DNA of 35,914 nucleotides from Clostridiaceae bacterium. Its GTDB lineage: Bacteria; Bacillota; Clostridia; Acetivibrionales; DTU013. Each line of letters begins with the position of its first letter. Position 1 is the first letter of the stretch. Positions 7,128-16,268 of the stretch are shown in pieces. A program made the position numbers and the translations under genes. Below the pieces are notes generated by a model. The model did not search any database and was not told where the DNA came from. It was given only the letters and a program-made list of their open reading frames with translations. The stretch is taken from the NCBI GenBank assembly GCA_012730015.1, contig JAAYBT010000267.1:1-35914 (forward strand). The letters are read 5' to 3'.

Positions 7128-8870
7128 ATGAAAAGACTGATGCTGGGTAACGAAGCAGTTGCTGCAGGTGCGTATGAAGCCGGTGTAAGATTGGCATCAG
7201 CGTATCCGGGTACGCCGAGTACTGAAATAACAGAGAGTATTGTAAAATATCAAGAGATATATGTCGAATGGTCTCCAAACGAAAAGGTGGCTTTGGAAGT
7301 CGCGATAGGAGCATCAATAGCAGGTGCGAGGGCGATATGCTCTATGAAGCACGTAGGACTCAATGTGGCGGCAGATCCGCTATTTACTGTGTCATACACA
7401 GGAGTGAACGGCGGTCTTGTTATTATGGTTGCTGATGATCCAGGTATGCATAGTTCTCAAAACGAGCAGGATTCGAGGATGTACGCTTTGGCATCAAAGA
7501 TTCCAATGCTTGAACCATCTAATAGTCAAGAGTGTAAGGACTATGTTAAGAGTGCCTTTGAAATAAGTGAGAGATTTGACTGCCCTGTAATTGTGAGACT
7601 TACGACTCGTATAGCACACTCACAGAGCATTGTGGAAACTGCAGACAGGGGAAATCACGAGCTGAAGCCCTATGTGAAGGATGCCGGTAAATATGTAATG
7701 ATGCCTGCTATGGCCCGGAAAAGACATGTTGAGGTCGAGAAAAGAATGGCTGCTTTGAAGGATTTTGCCCATGAGACCTCTCTTAACACAATCCAGTGGG
7801 GAACTACTGATGTTGGTGTGATTACCTCAGGTATTTCATATCAGTATGCACAGGAAGCATTCGGGGATGTTTCATATTTGAAGCTGGGCATGGTTCATCC
7901 ACTGCCTTACAAAATGATTGAGGATTTCGCGTCAAAGGTTGGAACGCTCTATGTCATTGAAGAGCTGGAGTCATTGTTTGAGGATCAGATCAAAAAGCTC
8001 GGAATCAAGGTCATAGGGAAGGATAAGCTTCCTGTTATTGGCGAGTATTCCGCTTCCTTGTTGAAGGAGAAGCTACTTGGAATTGAGCAGAATAAAACAT
8101 ATGAAATTGATAACGAGTCTCCCGGACGTCCGCCTGTTATGTGCCCTGGATGCCCTCACAGAGGAACCTTCCATGTGCTGAAGAAGCTGAAGCTTATGGT
8201 TACGGGTGATATCGGATGTTATACCCTGGCTGCACTGCCGCCGGCGGATGCTATGGACACCTGTGTATGTATGGGAGCTAGTGTTGGCATGGCTCATGGC
8301 ATGCAAAAGGTAAGGGGAGAGGAGTTCGGGAAGAAAACCGTAGCTGTTCTTGGAGATTCTACCTTTATTCATTCGGGAATAACAGGCCTGATTGATGTGG
8401 TATATAATAAGGGCTGCTCTACTATTATAATTTTAGATAATTCCATAACCGGTATGACTGGACATCAAAACAATCCAACTACCGGCTTAACCATAAGGAA
8501 CGAACCTACAAAACAGGTGAATCTGGAACTCCTGGCAAAAGCAGTTGGCGTTGACAGGGTGCGAATTGCAGATCCCTTTGAATTGAAAGAGTTTGAGAAG
8601 ATTGTAAGGGAAGAGGTTGAGGCAGATGAACCATCGGTTATTATTGCCCAAAGACCCTGTGCGCTTCTTAAAGGAGTTAAGTACGAAGGCCCACTGAGAA
8701 TAAACGAGGATTGCAGAATGTGCAGAAGCTGCTTAAGGATAGGCTGCCCAGCTATTGTTGACAAGGGTGACAAAATAGAGATAAACAACGCTCTGTGTGT
8801 GGGCTGCAAGCTTTGTACGCAAATGTGCAGCTTCAATGCTATTGTAAAGGCCGGTGACAAAAATGAGTGA
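7128..8870 (+). CDS. iorA: Indolepyruvate:ferredoxin oxidoreductase, alpha subunit
   Basis: Large subunit of the oxygen-sensitive enzyme that oxidatively decarboxylates aryl-2-oxo acids (indolepyruvate, phenylpyruvate, 4-hydroxyphenylpyruvate) with CoA, giving aryl-acetyl-CoA, CO2 and reduced ferredoxin. It has 580 residues. An N-terminal pyrimidine-binding TPP region opens with LASAYPGTPSTEI. The TPP-pyrophosphate domain carries GDIGCYTLAALPPADAMDT and GDSTFIHSGITGL, plus the NSITGMTGHQNNP loop. The C-terminal ferredoxin domain has CRMCRSCLRIGCP and CVGCKLCTQMC for two [4Fe-4S] clusters; the second lacks the usual proline after its last cysteine. GGGGAG lies upstream of the ATG. It overlaps iorB by 8 bp, so translation is likely coupled. 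Confidence 0.96.
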   Translation: MKRLMLGNEAVAAGAYEAGVRLASAYPGTPSTEITESIVKYQEIYVEWSPNEKVALEVAIGASIAGARAICSMKHVGLNVAADPLFTVSYTGVNGGLVIMVADDPGMHSSQNEQDSRMYALASKIPMLEPSNSQECKDYVKSAFEISERFDCPVIVRLTTRIAHSQSIVETADRGNHELKPYVKDAGKYVMMPAMARKRHVEVEKRMAALKDFAHETSLNTIQWGTTDVGVITSGISYQYAQEAFGDVSYLKLGMVHPLPYKMIEDFASKVGTLYVIEELESLFEDQIKKLGIKVIGKDKLPVIGEYSASLLKEKLLGIEQNKTYEIDNESPGRPPVMCPGCPHRGTFHVLKKLKLMVTGDIGCYTLAALPPADAMDTCVCMGASVGMAHGMQKVRGEEFGKKTVAVLGDSTFIHSGITGLIDVVYNKGCSTIIILDNSITGMTGHQNNPTTGLTIRNEPTKQVNLELLAKAVGVDRVRIADPFELKEFEKIVREEVEADEPSVIIAQRPCALLKGVKYEGPLRINEDCRMCRSCLRIGCPAIVDKGDKIEINNALCVGCKLCTQMCSFNAIVKAGDKNE

Positions 8871-9438
8871 TTTAAATATTATGATTGTAGGCGTAGGAGG
8901 ACAGGGAACATTGATGGCAAGCAGATTGTTGGGAAATGTTGCAATGCAGCTGGGCTACGATGTTAAGGTTTCTGAAGTACATGGAATGTCGCAAAGAGGC
9001 GGCAGCGTGGTCACATATGTCAAGATGGGCAAGAAGATTTATTCACCTATCATTGAGAAGGGTGAAGCTGACATTATATTGGCCTTTGAAAAGCTGGAGG
9101 CACTTCGCTGGATTGATTATTTAAAACAGGGCGGTGCTTTGATACTGAATGATCAGCAGATAGACCCGATGCCGGTTATTACAGGCAAGGCTATATATCC
9201 GGAGAGCATTATAGAACGATTTGAAGATGGCGGAATTCGCCTGTTTAAAGTTAATGGTCTTCAAATTGCTGAAGAATGCGGCAATACAAAAGCCGTCAAC
9301 GTAGTTTTAATTGGCCTTCTTGCAGCAACAACCAGTATCGATAGAGATATATGGGAGAAAGCAATGGAGCAAGTAATTCCACAAAAGGTAATTGAGGTTA
9401 ATAGAAAAGCCTTTGATAAAGGATATCTTTTATCCTAA
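8863..9438 (+). CDS. iorB: Indolepyruvate:ferredoxin oxidoreductase, beta subunit
   Basis: Small (gamma-type) subunit that completes the IorAB heterodimer, 191 residues from the ATG at 8863. The protein opens with IMIVGVGGQGTLMASRLLG, the glycine-rich motif of the pyruvate/ketoisovalerate oxidoreductase gamma domain, followed by EVHGMSQRGGSV. A GTG at 8854 is in frame but would add only three residues. The ATG overlaps the iorA stop (ATGAGTGA), typical of translational coupling and equal subunit synthesis. The next gene begins 114 bp downstream with no clear terminator between. Confidence 0.95.
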   Translation: MSDLNIMIVGVGGQGTLMASRLLGNVAMQLGYDVKVSEVHGMSQRGGSVVTYVKMGKKIYSPIIEKGEADIILAFEKLEALRWIDYLKQGGALILNDQQIDPMPVITGKAIYPESIIERFEDGGIRLFKVNGLQIAEECGNTKAVNVVLIGLLAATTSIDRDIWEKAMEQVIPQKVIEVNRKAFDKGYLLS

Positions 9439-9552
9439 TTTAAAAATCAGCCTGTTAGCTTTTGCGTGGGGCGGGTTGACCCGTAATCCCTGAAAGTTAT
9501 TCTCATGGGAGAATTAGATGGGCACATAATAATTTCAAGGAGGGTTCTGAAA

Positions 9553-10857
9553 ATGTATTGGAACCAAGCACGGGAATGCATGCCCAGAGAAGAAATGCAA
9601 AAGCTTCAGGATGCACGGCTTATCAAGACTGTAAAGAGGGTATATCATAATGTGCCCTATTACAGGGAAAAAATGCAGAGTAAGGGGATTGAGCCGGGCG
9701 ACATTAAAGGAATCGGTGATCTTTCCAAGCTTCCATTTACTATCAAGCAGGATTTGAGGGATACTTATCCCTACGGCCTTTTTGCGGTGCCGCTTAGTGA
9801 GATCATCAGAATTCATGCATCATCAGGTACAACAGGGAAACAGACTGTAGTAGGCTACACAAGAAAGGATATTGATACCTGGGCGGAAATCATGGCGCGG
9901 ACCCTTGCCAGCGCAGGAGCAGGCAAGGAATCAGTTATTCAGATTGCGTATGGGTATGGCCTTTTCACAGGTGGATTTGGCGCACATTACGGTGCGGAAC
10001 GAATCGGTGCCTCCGTTATTCCTATTTCCGGAGGAAATACAAAGCGACAAATGCAGATAATGAAGGATTTTGGGACAACGGTGCTTGCATGTACTCCTTC
10101 ATATGCAATGTACATGGCCGAGGAGCTTGAGGAGGCCGGAATAGATCCGAGCAGCCTAAAGCTAAAATCAGGCATATTCGGTGCCGAGCCATGGTCAGTT
10201 GCTATGCGAAACGAGCTAGAAAAGAGGCTTGGAATTCTGGCGATCGACATATATGGACTAAGTGAGGTAATGGGTCCTGGTGTTGCTTCAGAATGCCCAT
10301 GCAAATGCGGTCTACATGTCCAGGAGGATCATTTTATTCCTGAAATAATTGACCCTGAAACACAGGAGGTATTGCCACATGGTGAGAAGGGCGAGCTAGT
10401 CTTCACTACCATTACTAAGGAGGGCTTACCCTTACTGCGTTACAGGACCAGGGACATATCTTCACTGAATTATGAAAAGTGCGATTGCGGCAGGACAAAC
10501 GTAAGAATAAGCAGGATATCAGGACGTACTGACGACATGCTGATAATAAGAGGCGTAAATGTCTTTCCTTCTCAAATTGAAAACGTTCTGCTGGAATTAG
10601 GGGATACTGCACCTCATTACCAAATCATTGTTAACAAGGTCGGTAGTCTTGATGTAATGGAGATTTGGGTTGAAATGACGCAGGCCTTATTCTCTGATGA
10701 GGTTAGGCGAATCGAGGACCTGGAAAAGAAGATAAGGAAGGAAATAGAGAACACGCTTGGACTTAGTGCCAAGGTGAAACTCGTTGAGCCTAAGTCCATT
10801 CAAAGAAGCGAGGGTAAGGCTAAAAGGGTCATAGACAAACGTAATCTGGATCAATAG
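9553..10857 (+). CDS. paaK: Phenylacetate-CoA ligase (arylacetate-CoA ligase)
   Basis: AMP-forming acyl-CoA ligase of 434 residues that activates phenylacetate or related aryl acids with ATP and CoA. Seen are the P-loop-like [14 protein letters not shown] near residue 90, [17 protein letters not shown], and the hinge [21 protein letters not shown] near-terminal [13 protein letters not shown] follows, whose lysine is the usual catalytic or acetylation site. The start at 9553 is chosen because AGGAGGG at 9538-9544 lies 8 bases upstream; the longer frame from 9505 has no such site. It lies between iorAB and an ACT-domain gene, so its substrate is probably the acid of the same aryl-acetyl-CoA that IorAB makes or uses. 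The specific aryl group cannot be told. Confidence 0.92.
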   Translation: MYWNQARECMPREEMQKLQDARLIKTVKRVYHNVPYYREKMQSKGIEPGDIKGIGDLSKLPFTIKQDLRDTYPYGLFAVPLSEIIRIHASSGTTGKQTVVGYTRKDIDTWAEIMARTLASAGAGKESVIQIAYGYGLFTGGFGAHYGAERIGASVIPISGGNTKRQMQIMKDFGTTVLACTPSYAMYMAEELEEAGIDPSSLKLKSGIFGAEPWSVAMRNELEKRLGILAIDIYGLSEVMGPGVASECPCKCGLHVQEDHFIPEIIDPETQEVLPHGEKGELVFTTITKEGLPLLRYRTRDISSLNYEKCDCGRTNVRISRISGRTDDMLIIRGVNVFPSQIENVLLELGDTAPHYQIIVNKVGSLDVMEIWVEMTQALFSDEVRRIEDLEKKIRKEIENTLGLSAKVKLVEPKSIQRSEGKAKRVIDKRNLDQ

Positions 10858-10879
10858 ATCATTTTAGGAGGGATGAGTC

Positions 10880-11311
10880 ATGTTCGTAGAGCAGATATCC
10901 ATTTTTTTAGAAAACAAATCCGGAAGACTGGCAGAGGTGACAAAAATACTTGGCGAGAATCATATTGACATAAGTGCGCTGTCTATAGCAGATACAACTG
11001 ATTTTGGCATTCTTAGACTTATTGTTAATAATCCTGGCAAGGCTGTAGAGATTTTAAAGGAAAACGGATTTACGGTCAGTTCAACAAATGTAATTGCTGT
11101 TGAGGTTGCAGATAAACCTGGAGGACTTTCGAAGGCTTTGGAGGTTTTACACGATGCAAAAATCGGCATTGAGTACATGTATGCCTTTGTTGGCAAGACT
11201 GAGGAGGATGCAAAGGTTCTTTTGAGAGTTGATTCTCCGGAAAATGCGGTAAAGGCCCTTGAAGCAAATGGGGTCAAGGTGCTCACAGCCAATCAGGTTT
11301 ATAAGCTTTAA
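10880..11311 (+). CDS. Tandem ACT-domain protein
   Basis: Small soluble protein of 143 residues made almost entirely of two ACT domains. The first (about 1-70) begins VEQISIFLENKSGRLAEVTKIL and the second (about 71-143) begins AVEVADKPGGLSKALEVL. ACT domains bind amino acids at domain interfaces. No catalytic or DNA-binding part is attached. GGAGGG lies 7 bases before the ATG, and only 22 bp separate it from paaK, so it belongs to the ior-paaK operon. It probably senses an aromatic amino acid and regulates its neighbours by protein contact; that role is inferred. A 16-bp hairpin follows directly. Confidence 0.88.
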   Translation: MFVEQISIFLENKSGRLAEVTKILGENHIDISALSIADTTDFGILRLIVNNPGKAVEILKENGFTVSSTNVIAVEVADKPGGLSKALEVLHDAKIGIEYMYAFVGKTEEDAKVLLRVDSPENAVKALEANGVKVLTANQVYKL

Positions 11312-11315
11312 TACT

Positions 11316-11375
11316 AGCATAGGGGATACAGATATTCCTGGCTGGTTGGTCTCAAATAGTCTGTATCCCCATGCT
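11316..11375. terminator. Shared hairpin between convergent operons
   Basis: The left arm 11316-11332 (AGCAT, bulged A, GGGGATACAGA) pairs with 11360-11375, giving 16 bp around a 27-nt loop. It starts 5 bp after the ACT gene stop and ends 2 bp before the transglutaminase stop on the other strand. Neither side has a T-run, so it may be a weak bidirectional terminator or a 3'-end stabiliser. Confidence 0.6.
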
Positions 11376-11376
11376 C

Positions 11377-13914
11377 CTACAACTTATTCAAAAAGTATTT
11401 GTACACACCATATTTGAACTTACCCATGTCATCCTTTGCAGCATTAACAAAGGCTGTATAGAAATCACAAACCAGCTTTTTCTCCCTTTCGGCAGCTTCA
11501 TCACCTTCTACAGCCACATTCGGACCGTATCTATATTTGACAAAGATATTTGTGATGCTCTTGAATCTTACTGACCCGAAATACATTCGAGCGTCGACCC
11601 TATCGGAATACTCGGACGGTGTTTCTGAGGTTTTCAGCCCGAGCCTCTGATAGCCCAGTACTTTCACGTAATAATTGTAGAATCCAATCACACAATCCTT
11701 AACAGATAGATTGGTCAACTTATAGAGCCTATAGCGGCTTGACATCACATTGAACAGTATCCAGGCAAGGAGCAGAATTAGCAGGGCTCCGATGGATATC
11801 AATATGATAGTATTTGTTGAAGGTCCTGTGGATTGCTGAAACTCATAATTATACTGTCCAAAGTCTCGATTTGCGTATCTCTCCATCATTTCCATATATT
11901 CCAGATAGGATGTATCGTAACCCGTTCCATAGCTTACATCTGTAATTCTGGTGGAATAGAAGCTGGATCTAAATGGTGATGTGGGTTCAAAGGCTAGCCA
12001 GCCATAACCCTCAAAGTATACTTCAACCCAGGCGTGGGCCTGCATATTTGTGACTATATAATTATTGGGATACCCCTTAAGCGGTTCGGGAGGGAGCATA
12101 TAGCCCTCAACATATCTTGCCGGCAGACCGGCACATCTTGCTAATATTGCCATTGCAGATGCATAATAGGAGCAATACCCCTCCTTTTGTTCAAATAGGA
12201 AGTAGTCTACGAAATCTCTATCTCTTGGTGTAGATCGGACATCGAGGTTGTAGGGAAAGCTCGAGGCTAAAAACTGCTCAATAGCCTTTGCCTTAGCGTA
12301 ATCGTTATCCTCTGATTCTACTATTGAAGAGGAAAGATCAATTACTCTTTGGGGTAACTCCTCTGGAAGCTGAAGATACATATCATATATCAAATCGCTT
12401 TTCATTTTAAGGGCTGTCAGAGAATTGATGGATCTGGATAATTCATTGACATCAATTTCGGCATCAGCTTTGGTGTCAGCTTCGATAACTGAATAGGCTC
12501 CGGCAGTTGTATCGCCATCCGAACCTGTGGCGGAGTCTAAATCTGTGTCAATTTTGATATTATCATTGCTTAAGTCATTAGTCTTCGACATATTGACTAT
12601 GGACTCATTTAGTAAAGACTCAAGCTTTTCTATGGCCTCGGCATACAGTCCTCTCTTGCTTTTTTGTATGATTTGGACAAATTCCTCCGTACCGATTCTA
12701 GGCGCATAAGTATTCATTGTGTATGAAAAGCCTTTAGAAAGCCTCTTATCAGACGAATAATCACCGGTATTACTGGTAGATCCTGAAATCGAGCCGCCCT
12801 CAGGATTGAATATATTTACGTTCGAAGGTACAAACAAGGATTTGGTTTTAATGTTTAAAAAGGTAACTGACACTGGATTGACCGAGAAATAATTATCAAG
12901 AAATTGGTCATCCTCTGTAAGTATTTTCATTCCCTCTATCATTTCATCATAATCATTGTACAGTGGGGAGTAGTCATACCCTACTTCAGTCAATTCATCT
13001 ATACTGTTCATCCATCTGCTGCCGGTGTACAAATCTCTGGAAATACCCTTTAAATAGACTCTGTTACTTGAGAATACATCCAAAACGTTGGTCCTATCGA
13101 GAGTGACTTTTCCACCGAGTATATTGCTCCTATCACCAAAGCCTGAGGAAGCTGAAAGAGAAAAGTAATCAAAGACCTCATAATCGAGATTTACCTTGAA
13201 GTAGTTATATACTGAGAATATCTTTTGATCAAGCCATTTCCATTCAATAGGCTTATCGCTTGCCTGAAAGGAGGAAGCGAGGGCAATGACTAATATGCAT
13301 AAAGGTAAGCTCCACATTGCCAGTGAAAAGGGTTTGGCAAATTCATTGGGCCCCGCTGCTGATTTCAAGTGGAAAACATGCTTGCAATATGCTAAAAGTG
13401 CTGCTAGTAAGAATAAATAAAAGGGCACAAACGATGCTAAAATGTCGTATGACCATTGAACGGCAAACAACACAGCACCTGTAGCCAATATTACAATGAA
13501 AGAAAATTTCTTAACGACAATGATATATGCAAAAAAGGATATCAGAATGCATAAAGCCAGCGCTGTGATGAGCTGATATGTTGCATTGATGAATTCAGAG
13601 TACATTATGAATTCACTAAGCCAGGAAAAGTAGTCATCAAAAAACAGAAGGAAGGCTTCTTTCCGCTTGCCGAAAAAGGCATAGATGACTGTGGCTATTA
13701 TTGCACAGCCAACTAATATGCATGAAACCAAAGTGGTTTTCTTATTATAAAGCATTACAAAGAAAATAATCATGCATGTAAAAATGATTAGCAGGATTTT
13801 TCCGATGGGATATGCGAGGCACAGAGAAGAGGTAAGTGCAAAGACAAGGCTAAATGCAAGTAAGAGTGCCAGTAAAATATCTTGTGTTTTTTCAATAAAT
13901 CTTCTAATAATCAT
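11377..13914 (-). CDS. Membrane transglutaminase-like protein (TgpA type)
   Basis: Large membrane protein of 845 residues. The N-terminal ~205 residues form about six membrane segments. An extracellular part with a transglutaminase core follows, then one membrane helix (NTIILISIGALLILLLAW) and a cytoplasmic C-terminal DUF4129-like domain. The papain-like triad is Cys581 (GYCSYYA), His627 (AHAWVE) and Glu643 (WLAFEPTSP); classic enzymes use Asp at the last position, but FEPT is common in this subgroup. An acidic low-complexity stretch at about 441-493 (rich in D, T, S) is unusual. GGAGGT precedes the start, 12 bp after the DUF58 gene. It completes a moxR-DUF58-transglutaminase operon. The substrate is unknown; cell-envelope protein modification or proteolysis is likely. 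Confidence 0.88.
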   Translation of the reverse strand: MIIRRFIEKTQDILLALLLAFSLVFALTSSLCLAYPIGKILLIIFTCMIIFFVMLYNKKTTLVSCILVGCAIIATVIYAFFGKRKEAFLLFFDDYFSWLSEFIMYSEFINATYQLITALALCILISFFAYIIVVKKFSFIVILATGAVLFAVQWSYDILASFVPFYLFLLAALLAYCKHVFHLKSAAGPNEFAKPFSLAMWSLPLCILVIALASSFQASDKPIEWKWLDQKIFSVYNYFKVNLDYEVFDYFSLSASSGFGDRSNILGGKVTLDRTNVLDVFSSNRVYLKGISRDLYTGSRWMNSIDELTEVGYDYSPLYNDYDEMIEGMKILTEDDQFLDNYFSVNPVSVTFLNIKTKSLFVPSNVNIFNPEGGSISGSTSNTGDYSSDKRLSKGFSYTMNTYAPRIGTEEFVQIIQKSKRGLYAEAIEKLESLLNESIVNMSKTNDLSNDNIKIDTDLDSATGSDGDTTAGAYSVIEADTKADAEIDVNELSRSINSLTALKMKSDLIYDMYLQLPEELPQRVIDLSSSIVESEDNDYAKAKAIEQFLASSFPYNLDVRSTPRDRDFVDYFLFEQKEGYCSYYASAMAILARCAGLPARYVEGYMLPPEPLKGYPNNYIVTNMQAHAWVEVYFEGYGWLAFEPTSPFRSSFYSTRITDVSYGTGYDTSYLEYMEMMERYANRDFGQYNYEFQQSTGPSTNTIILISIGALLILLLAWILFNVMSSRYRLYKLTNLSVKDCVIGFYNYYVKVLGYQRLGLKTSETPSEYSDRVDARMYFGSVRFKSITNIFVKYRYGPNVAVEGDEAAEREKKLVCDFYTAFVNAAKDDMGKFKYGVYKYFLNKL

Positions 13915-13926
13915 TCATTTACCTCC

Positions 13927-15132
13927 TTAGACCCTGCGTTCCAGAATTTCCTTTGTATTATCATCTATATTCAGGCGGTAGCAGCTGACCCCAATTTCCG
14001 GAAGAGAGGTTAAAATATTTTCAACCTCTGGATTTCTCACACCGGTTATTGTTTCAGGGGATGTGTATACCAGACTAATACCAAAGCCTGCGCTGCAACC
14101 CTTATATATGCTGCTATACAATTCATAATCGAGATTTGAAGTAAAAATCAGTATATTTGTCTTCTCTAAAGCGCTGTTTATGTAAATCTCTAAAAGATCC
14201 TTTACAGGAACGTATTCGTTAAACTTTACCTTAGCCAATATTTCAAAAATGTGGTTGAACATCAGGTGGTTTTTTGCCTGAATGCTTCTTAGTTTGTCGT
14301 TGTAATATACCAGATTGACAGGTATCCATTTTTGAAGGCAATAATAGAGAACTGCTACGATGGATTCGATTAATTTATCTTCAAGCATGATGTTTTCTTC
14401 CATACGGTAGGGGTTTGTGTGCAGATCAAGCAGCATAATGGTATTAGTCTCTGAGGTATTCTGAAACTTTTTGACCATTATTTCCTGGGTCTTTGCACTC
14501 AGTTTCCAGTGGATTCTTTTCAAGCTGTCCCCATATTGGTACTTTCTCACATCGCTTATTGTAGTCATATCCTCATCGTTTGTGTTCATTATTGATCTGG
14601 ATTCGGACATGAAATCAGTTTTAAGTGCGAAGCTTTCCAAGTGGACAATCTTGGGATAAACAGTGACAGATCTGGGCTCGAAAACTTTATATTTAATCTT
14701 GAACAAGCCAAGAAGATCTTCAAACTCAACTGAGCTAATACCTATCTCATATTTGCCCCTGTAATTGCATTGCAGCTCGAAGAAGTGGTTTGTGCCGGAA
14801 AATGGCCTTAATGAAAAGCTCTTAACTTGAAACTGGTTTTCGAAAATCGTTTGAGCCCCATAAAAGGTTACTCTGATATAAGGATAGATGAAAAAGTCTT
14901 CATTGTTTATGCTGAATATAAAGTTGACCTTGTCACCTTTGGTTACGAAATTTTTGTCCAGTTCCTGACCATATTTGAATCGCAGGAAAATCACAAATAT
15001 ATATGCAAAGGACACAAAGGGCAACACAATAACAGTATATAAAAGCATATACGGAATTTTGCCGCCATTGAAATAGGCATAAATTAGAGCAGCGACAAAG
15101 AGACAAGCATAGAGAATTCTACTTTTTTTCAT
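13927..15132 (-). CDS. DUF58 domain membrane protein
   Basis: 401-residue protein with two N-terminal membrane helices (about residues 7-24 and 29-50). A beta-rich region follows, then the DUF58 core with VRKYQYGDSLKRIHWKLSAK, the family signature around an R..Y..GD...RI.W pattern. The C-terminal half resembles a von Willebrand A-like fold (TIMLLDLHTNP), consistent with this family. It overlaps moxR by 14 bp and precedes the transglutaminase gene by 12 bp. In such sets the MoxR ATPase is thought to act as a chaperone on the DUF58 partner; the molecular role is not established. Confidence 0.88.
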   Translation of the reverse strand: MKKSRILYACLFVAALIYAYFNGGKIPYMLLYTVIVLPFVSFAYIFVIFLRFKYGQELDKNFVTKGDKVNFIFSINNEDFFIYPYIRVTFYGAQTIFENQFQVKSFSLRPFSGTNHFFELQCNYRGKYEIGISSVEFEDLLGLFKIKYKVFEPRSVTVYPKIVHLESFALKTDFMSESRSIMNTNDEDMTTISDVRKYQYGDSLKRIHWKLSAKTQEIMVKKFQNTSETNTIMLLDLHTNPYRMEENIMLEDKLIESIVAVLYYCLQKWIPVNLVYYNDKLRSIQAKNHLMFNHIFEILAKVKFNEYVPVKDLLEIYINSALEKTNILIFTSNLDYELYSSIYKGCSAGFGISLVYTSPETITGVRNPEVENILTSLPEIGVSCYRLNIDDNTKEILERRV

Positions 15133-16075
15133 GTTGGCTCACCACCGGAACATTAATCCTACCCACTATTGCACGCAAAATTTCTTCCGGACTAATCTTC
15201 TTCAACTTTGCTTCCTGCTTTAATATCAATCTGTGGGAAAGAACTGGAATTACCATTTTTTTAATGTCATCCGGCAGCACATAATTTCTATCATTGTAAA
15301 AAGCCCATGCCTGAGAAGCCCTGAAAAGTGATAAGGAGCCTCTGGGACTTGAACCAAGAGCAACATCCGGATGCTTCCTGGTCTGGCTAACGATATCAAC
15401 AATGTAGTTATTCAGAGTCTGGTCTACATGAATATTTTTGACTTCTTCCTGCAGCGCTAAAATATCCTCGCTTTGTGCAACGGGCTGTAGGTCATCTAGT
15501 GGACTCGAGAACTGGAATTTTGATAAAATGTGGCTCTCTTCGCTGTTTGTCGGGTATCCTATAGAAATTTTCATGAAAAACCGGTCTATTTGTGCTTCGG
15601 GAAGGGGATATGTGCCCAGATATTCTACCGGGTTCTGTGTAGCAAGCACCATAAATGGCTGCGGAACTTTGTAGGTGATGCCATCAACTGTTACCTGGCA
15701 TTCTTCCATGACCTCAAGCAGACTTGACTGTGTCTTGGGCGAAGTACGGTTGATTTCGTCAGCAAGAATGATATGGCTCATAATAGTACCCGGTCTATAT
15801 TCAAAGTCGCTTGTTTTCTGATTGTAAACGCTATAGCCTGTTATATCAGACGGCAATACATCTGGAGTGAATTGTATCCTTTTGAAAGAAGAATTTAATG
15901 ATTTTGCAAGCGACGAAACAAGGCTTGTTTTACCTACTCCAGGGACATCTTCAATTAGCACATGGCCCTTACATATAAGAGCTATTACTGCCAGCTCTAT
16001 GGCATACCGCTTTCCGACAATAACTTTCTCTACATTGTCAATGATATTCTTGAGAACCTTCACTGAGTCATTCAT
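15119..16075 (-). CDS. MoxR-family AAA+ ATPase
   Basis: Cytoplasmic AAA+ ATPase of 318 residues. Walker A is DVPGVGKT at residues 43-50. Walker B is ILADEINRTSPKTQSSLLE, and sensor 1 lies in ATQNPVEYLGTYPLPEAQIDRF, all typical of the MRP subfamily. The C-terminal lid has LGSSPRGSLSL and the VLPDDI segment. The ATG at 16075 is preferred because GGAGGGG lies 8 bases upstream; an in-frame GTG at 16084 overlaps that site. It is first in the three-gene operon with DUF58 and transglutaminase genes and shares a 166-bp divergent region with cinA. Confidence 0.93.
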   Translation of the reverse strand: MNDSVKVLKNIIDNVEKVIVGKRYAIELAVIALICKGHVLIEDVPGVGKTSLVSSLAKSLNSSFKRIQFTPDVLPSDITGYSVYNQKTSDFEYRPGTIMSHIILADEINRTSPKTQSSLLEVMEECQVTVDGITYKVPQPFMVLATQNPVEYLGTYPLPEAQIDRFFMKISIGYPTNSEESHILSKFQFSSPLDDLQPVAQSEDILALQEEVKNIHVDQTLNNYIVDIVSQTRKHPDVALGSSPRGSLSLFRASQAWAFYNDRNYVLPDDIKKMVIPVLSHRLILKQEAKLKKISPEEILRAIVGRINVPVVSQHEKK

Positions 16076-16130
16076 AAGCTGCACCCCTCCAGTTAGATAG
16101 AATTTACACTAAATAAGTATTTTCTTCTAT

Positions 16131-16160
16131 ATTATACTATTTTGTTAACAGAATAAAGAA
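16131..16160 (-). promoter_or_regulatory. Promoter of the moxR operon
   Basis: On the minus strand a perfect TATAAT (16131-16136) lies about 55 bp before the moxR start. A weak -35 (TTCTTT) lies 18 bp further up. Confidence 0.45.
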
Positions 16161-16192
16161 GTTTTTATACGTTTTATATTGAAATTAGTGTG

Positions 16193-16222
16193 TTTACATT
16201 TAAAACGCGCTATTGATATAAT
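16193..16222 (+). promoter_or_regulatory. Promoter of cinA
   Basis: TTTACA, an 18-bp spacer, then a perfect TATAAT. The AGGAGG at 16225-16230 is too close to the predicted start site and too far from the cinA ATG to be its ribosome site. Confidence 0.55.
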
Positions 16223-16268
16223 ATAGGAGGCTGGAAATATAGACTACCGGATGGGAGATGGCAACTTA

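Noticed and set aside
8465-8860. Minus-strand open frame of 131 codons opposite iorA
   Set aside because: It is antisense to the conserved TPP and ferredoxin domains. Its composition is Ser/Leu-rich, as expected from reversed coding sequence.
9472-9483. CGGG-TTGA-CCCG hairpin between iorB and paaK as a terminator
   Set aside because: The stem is only 4 bp with no T-run after it, and paaK has no obvious promoter downstream.
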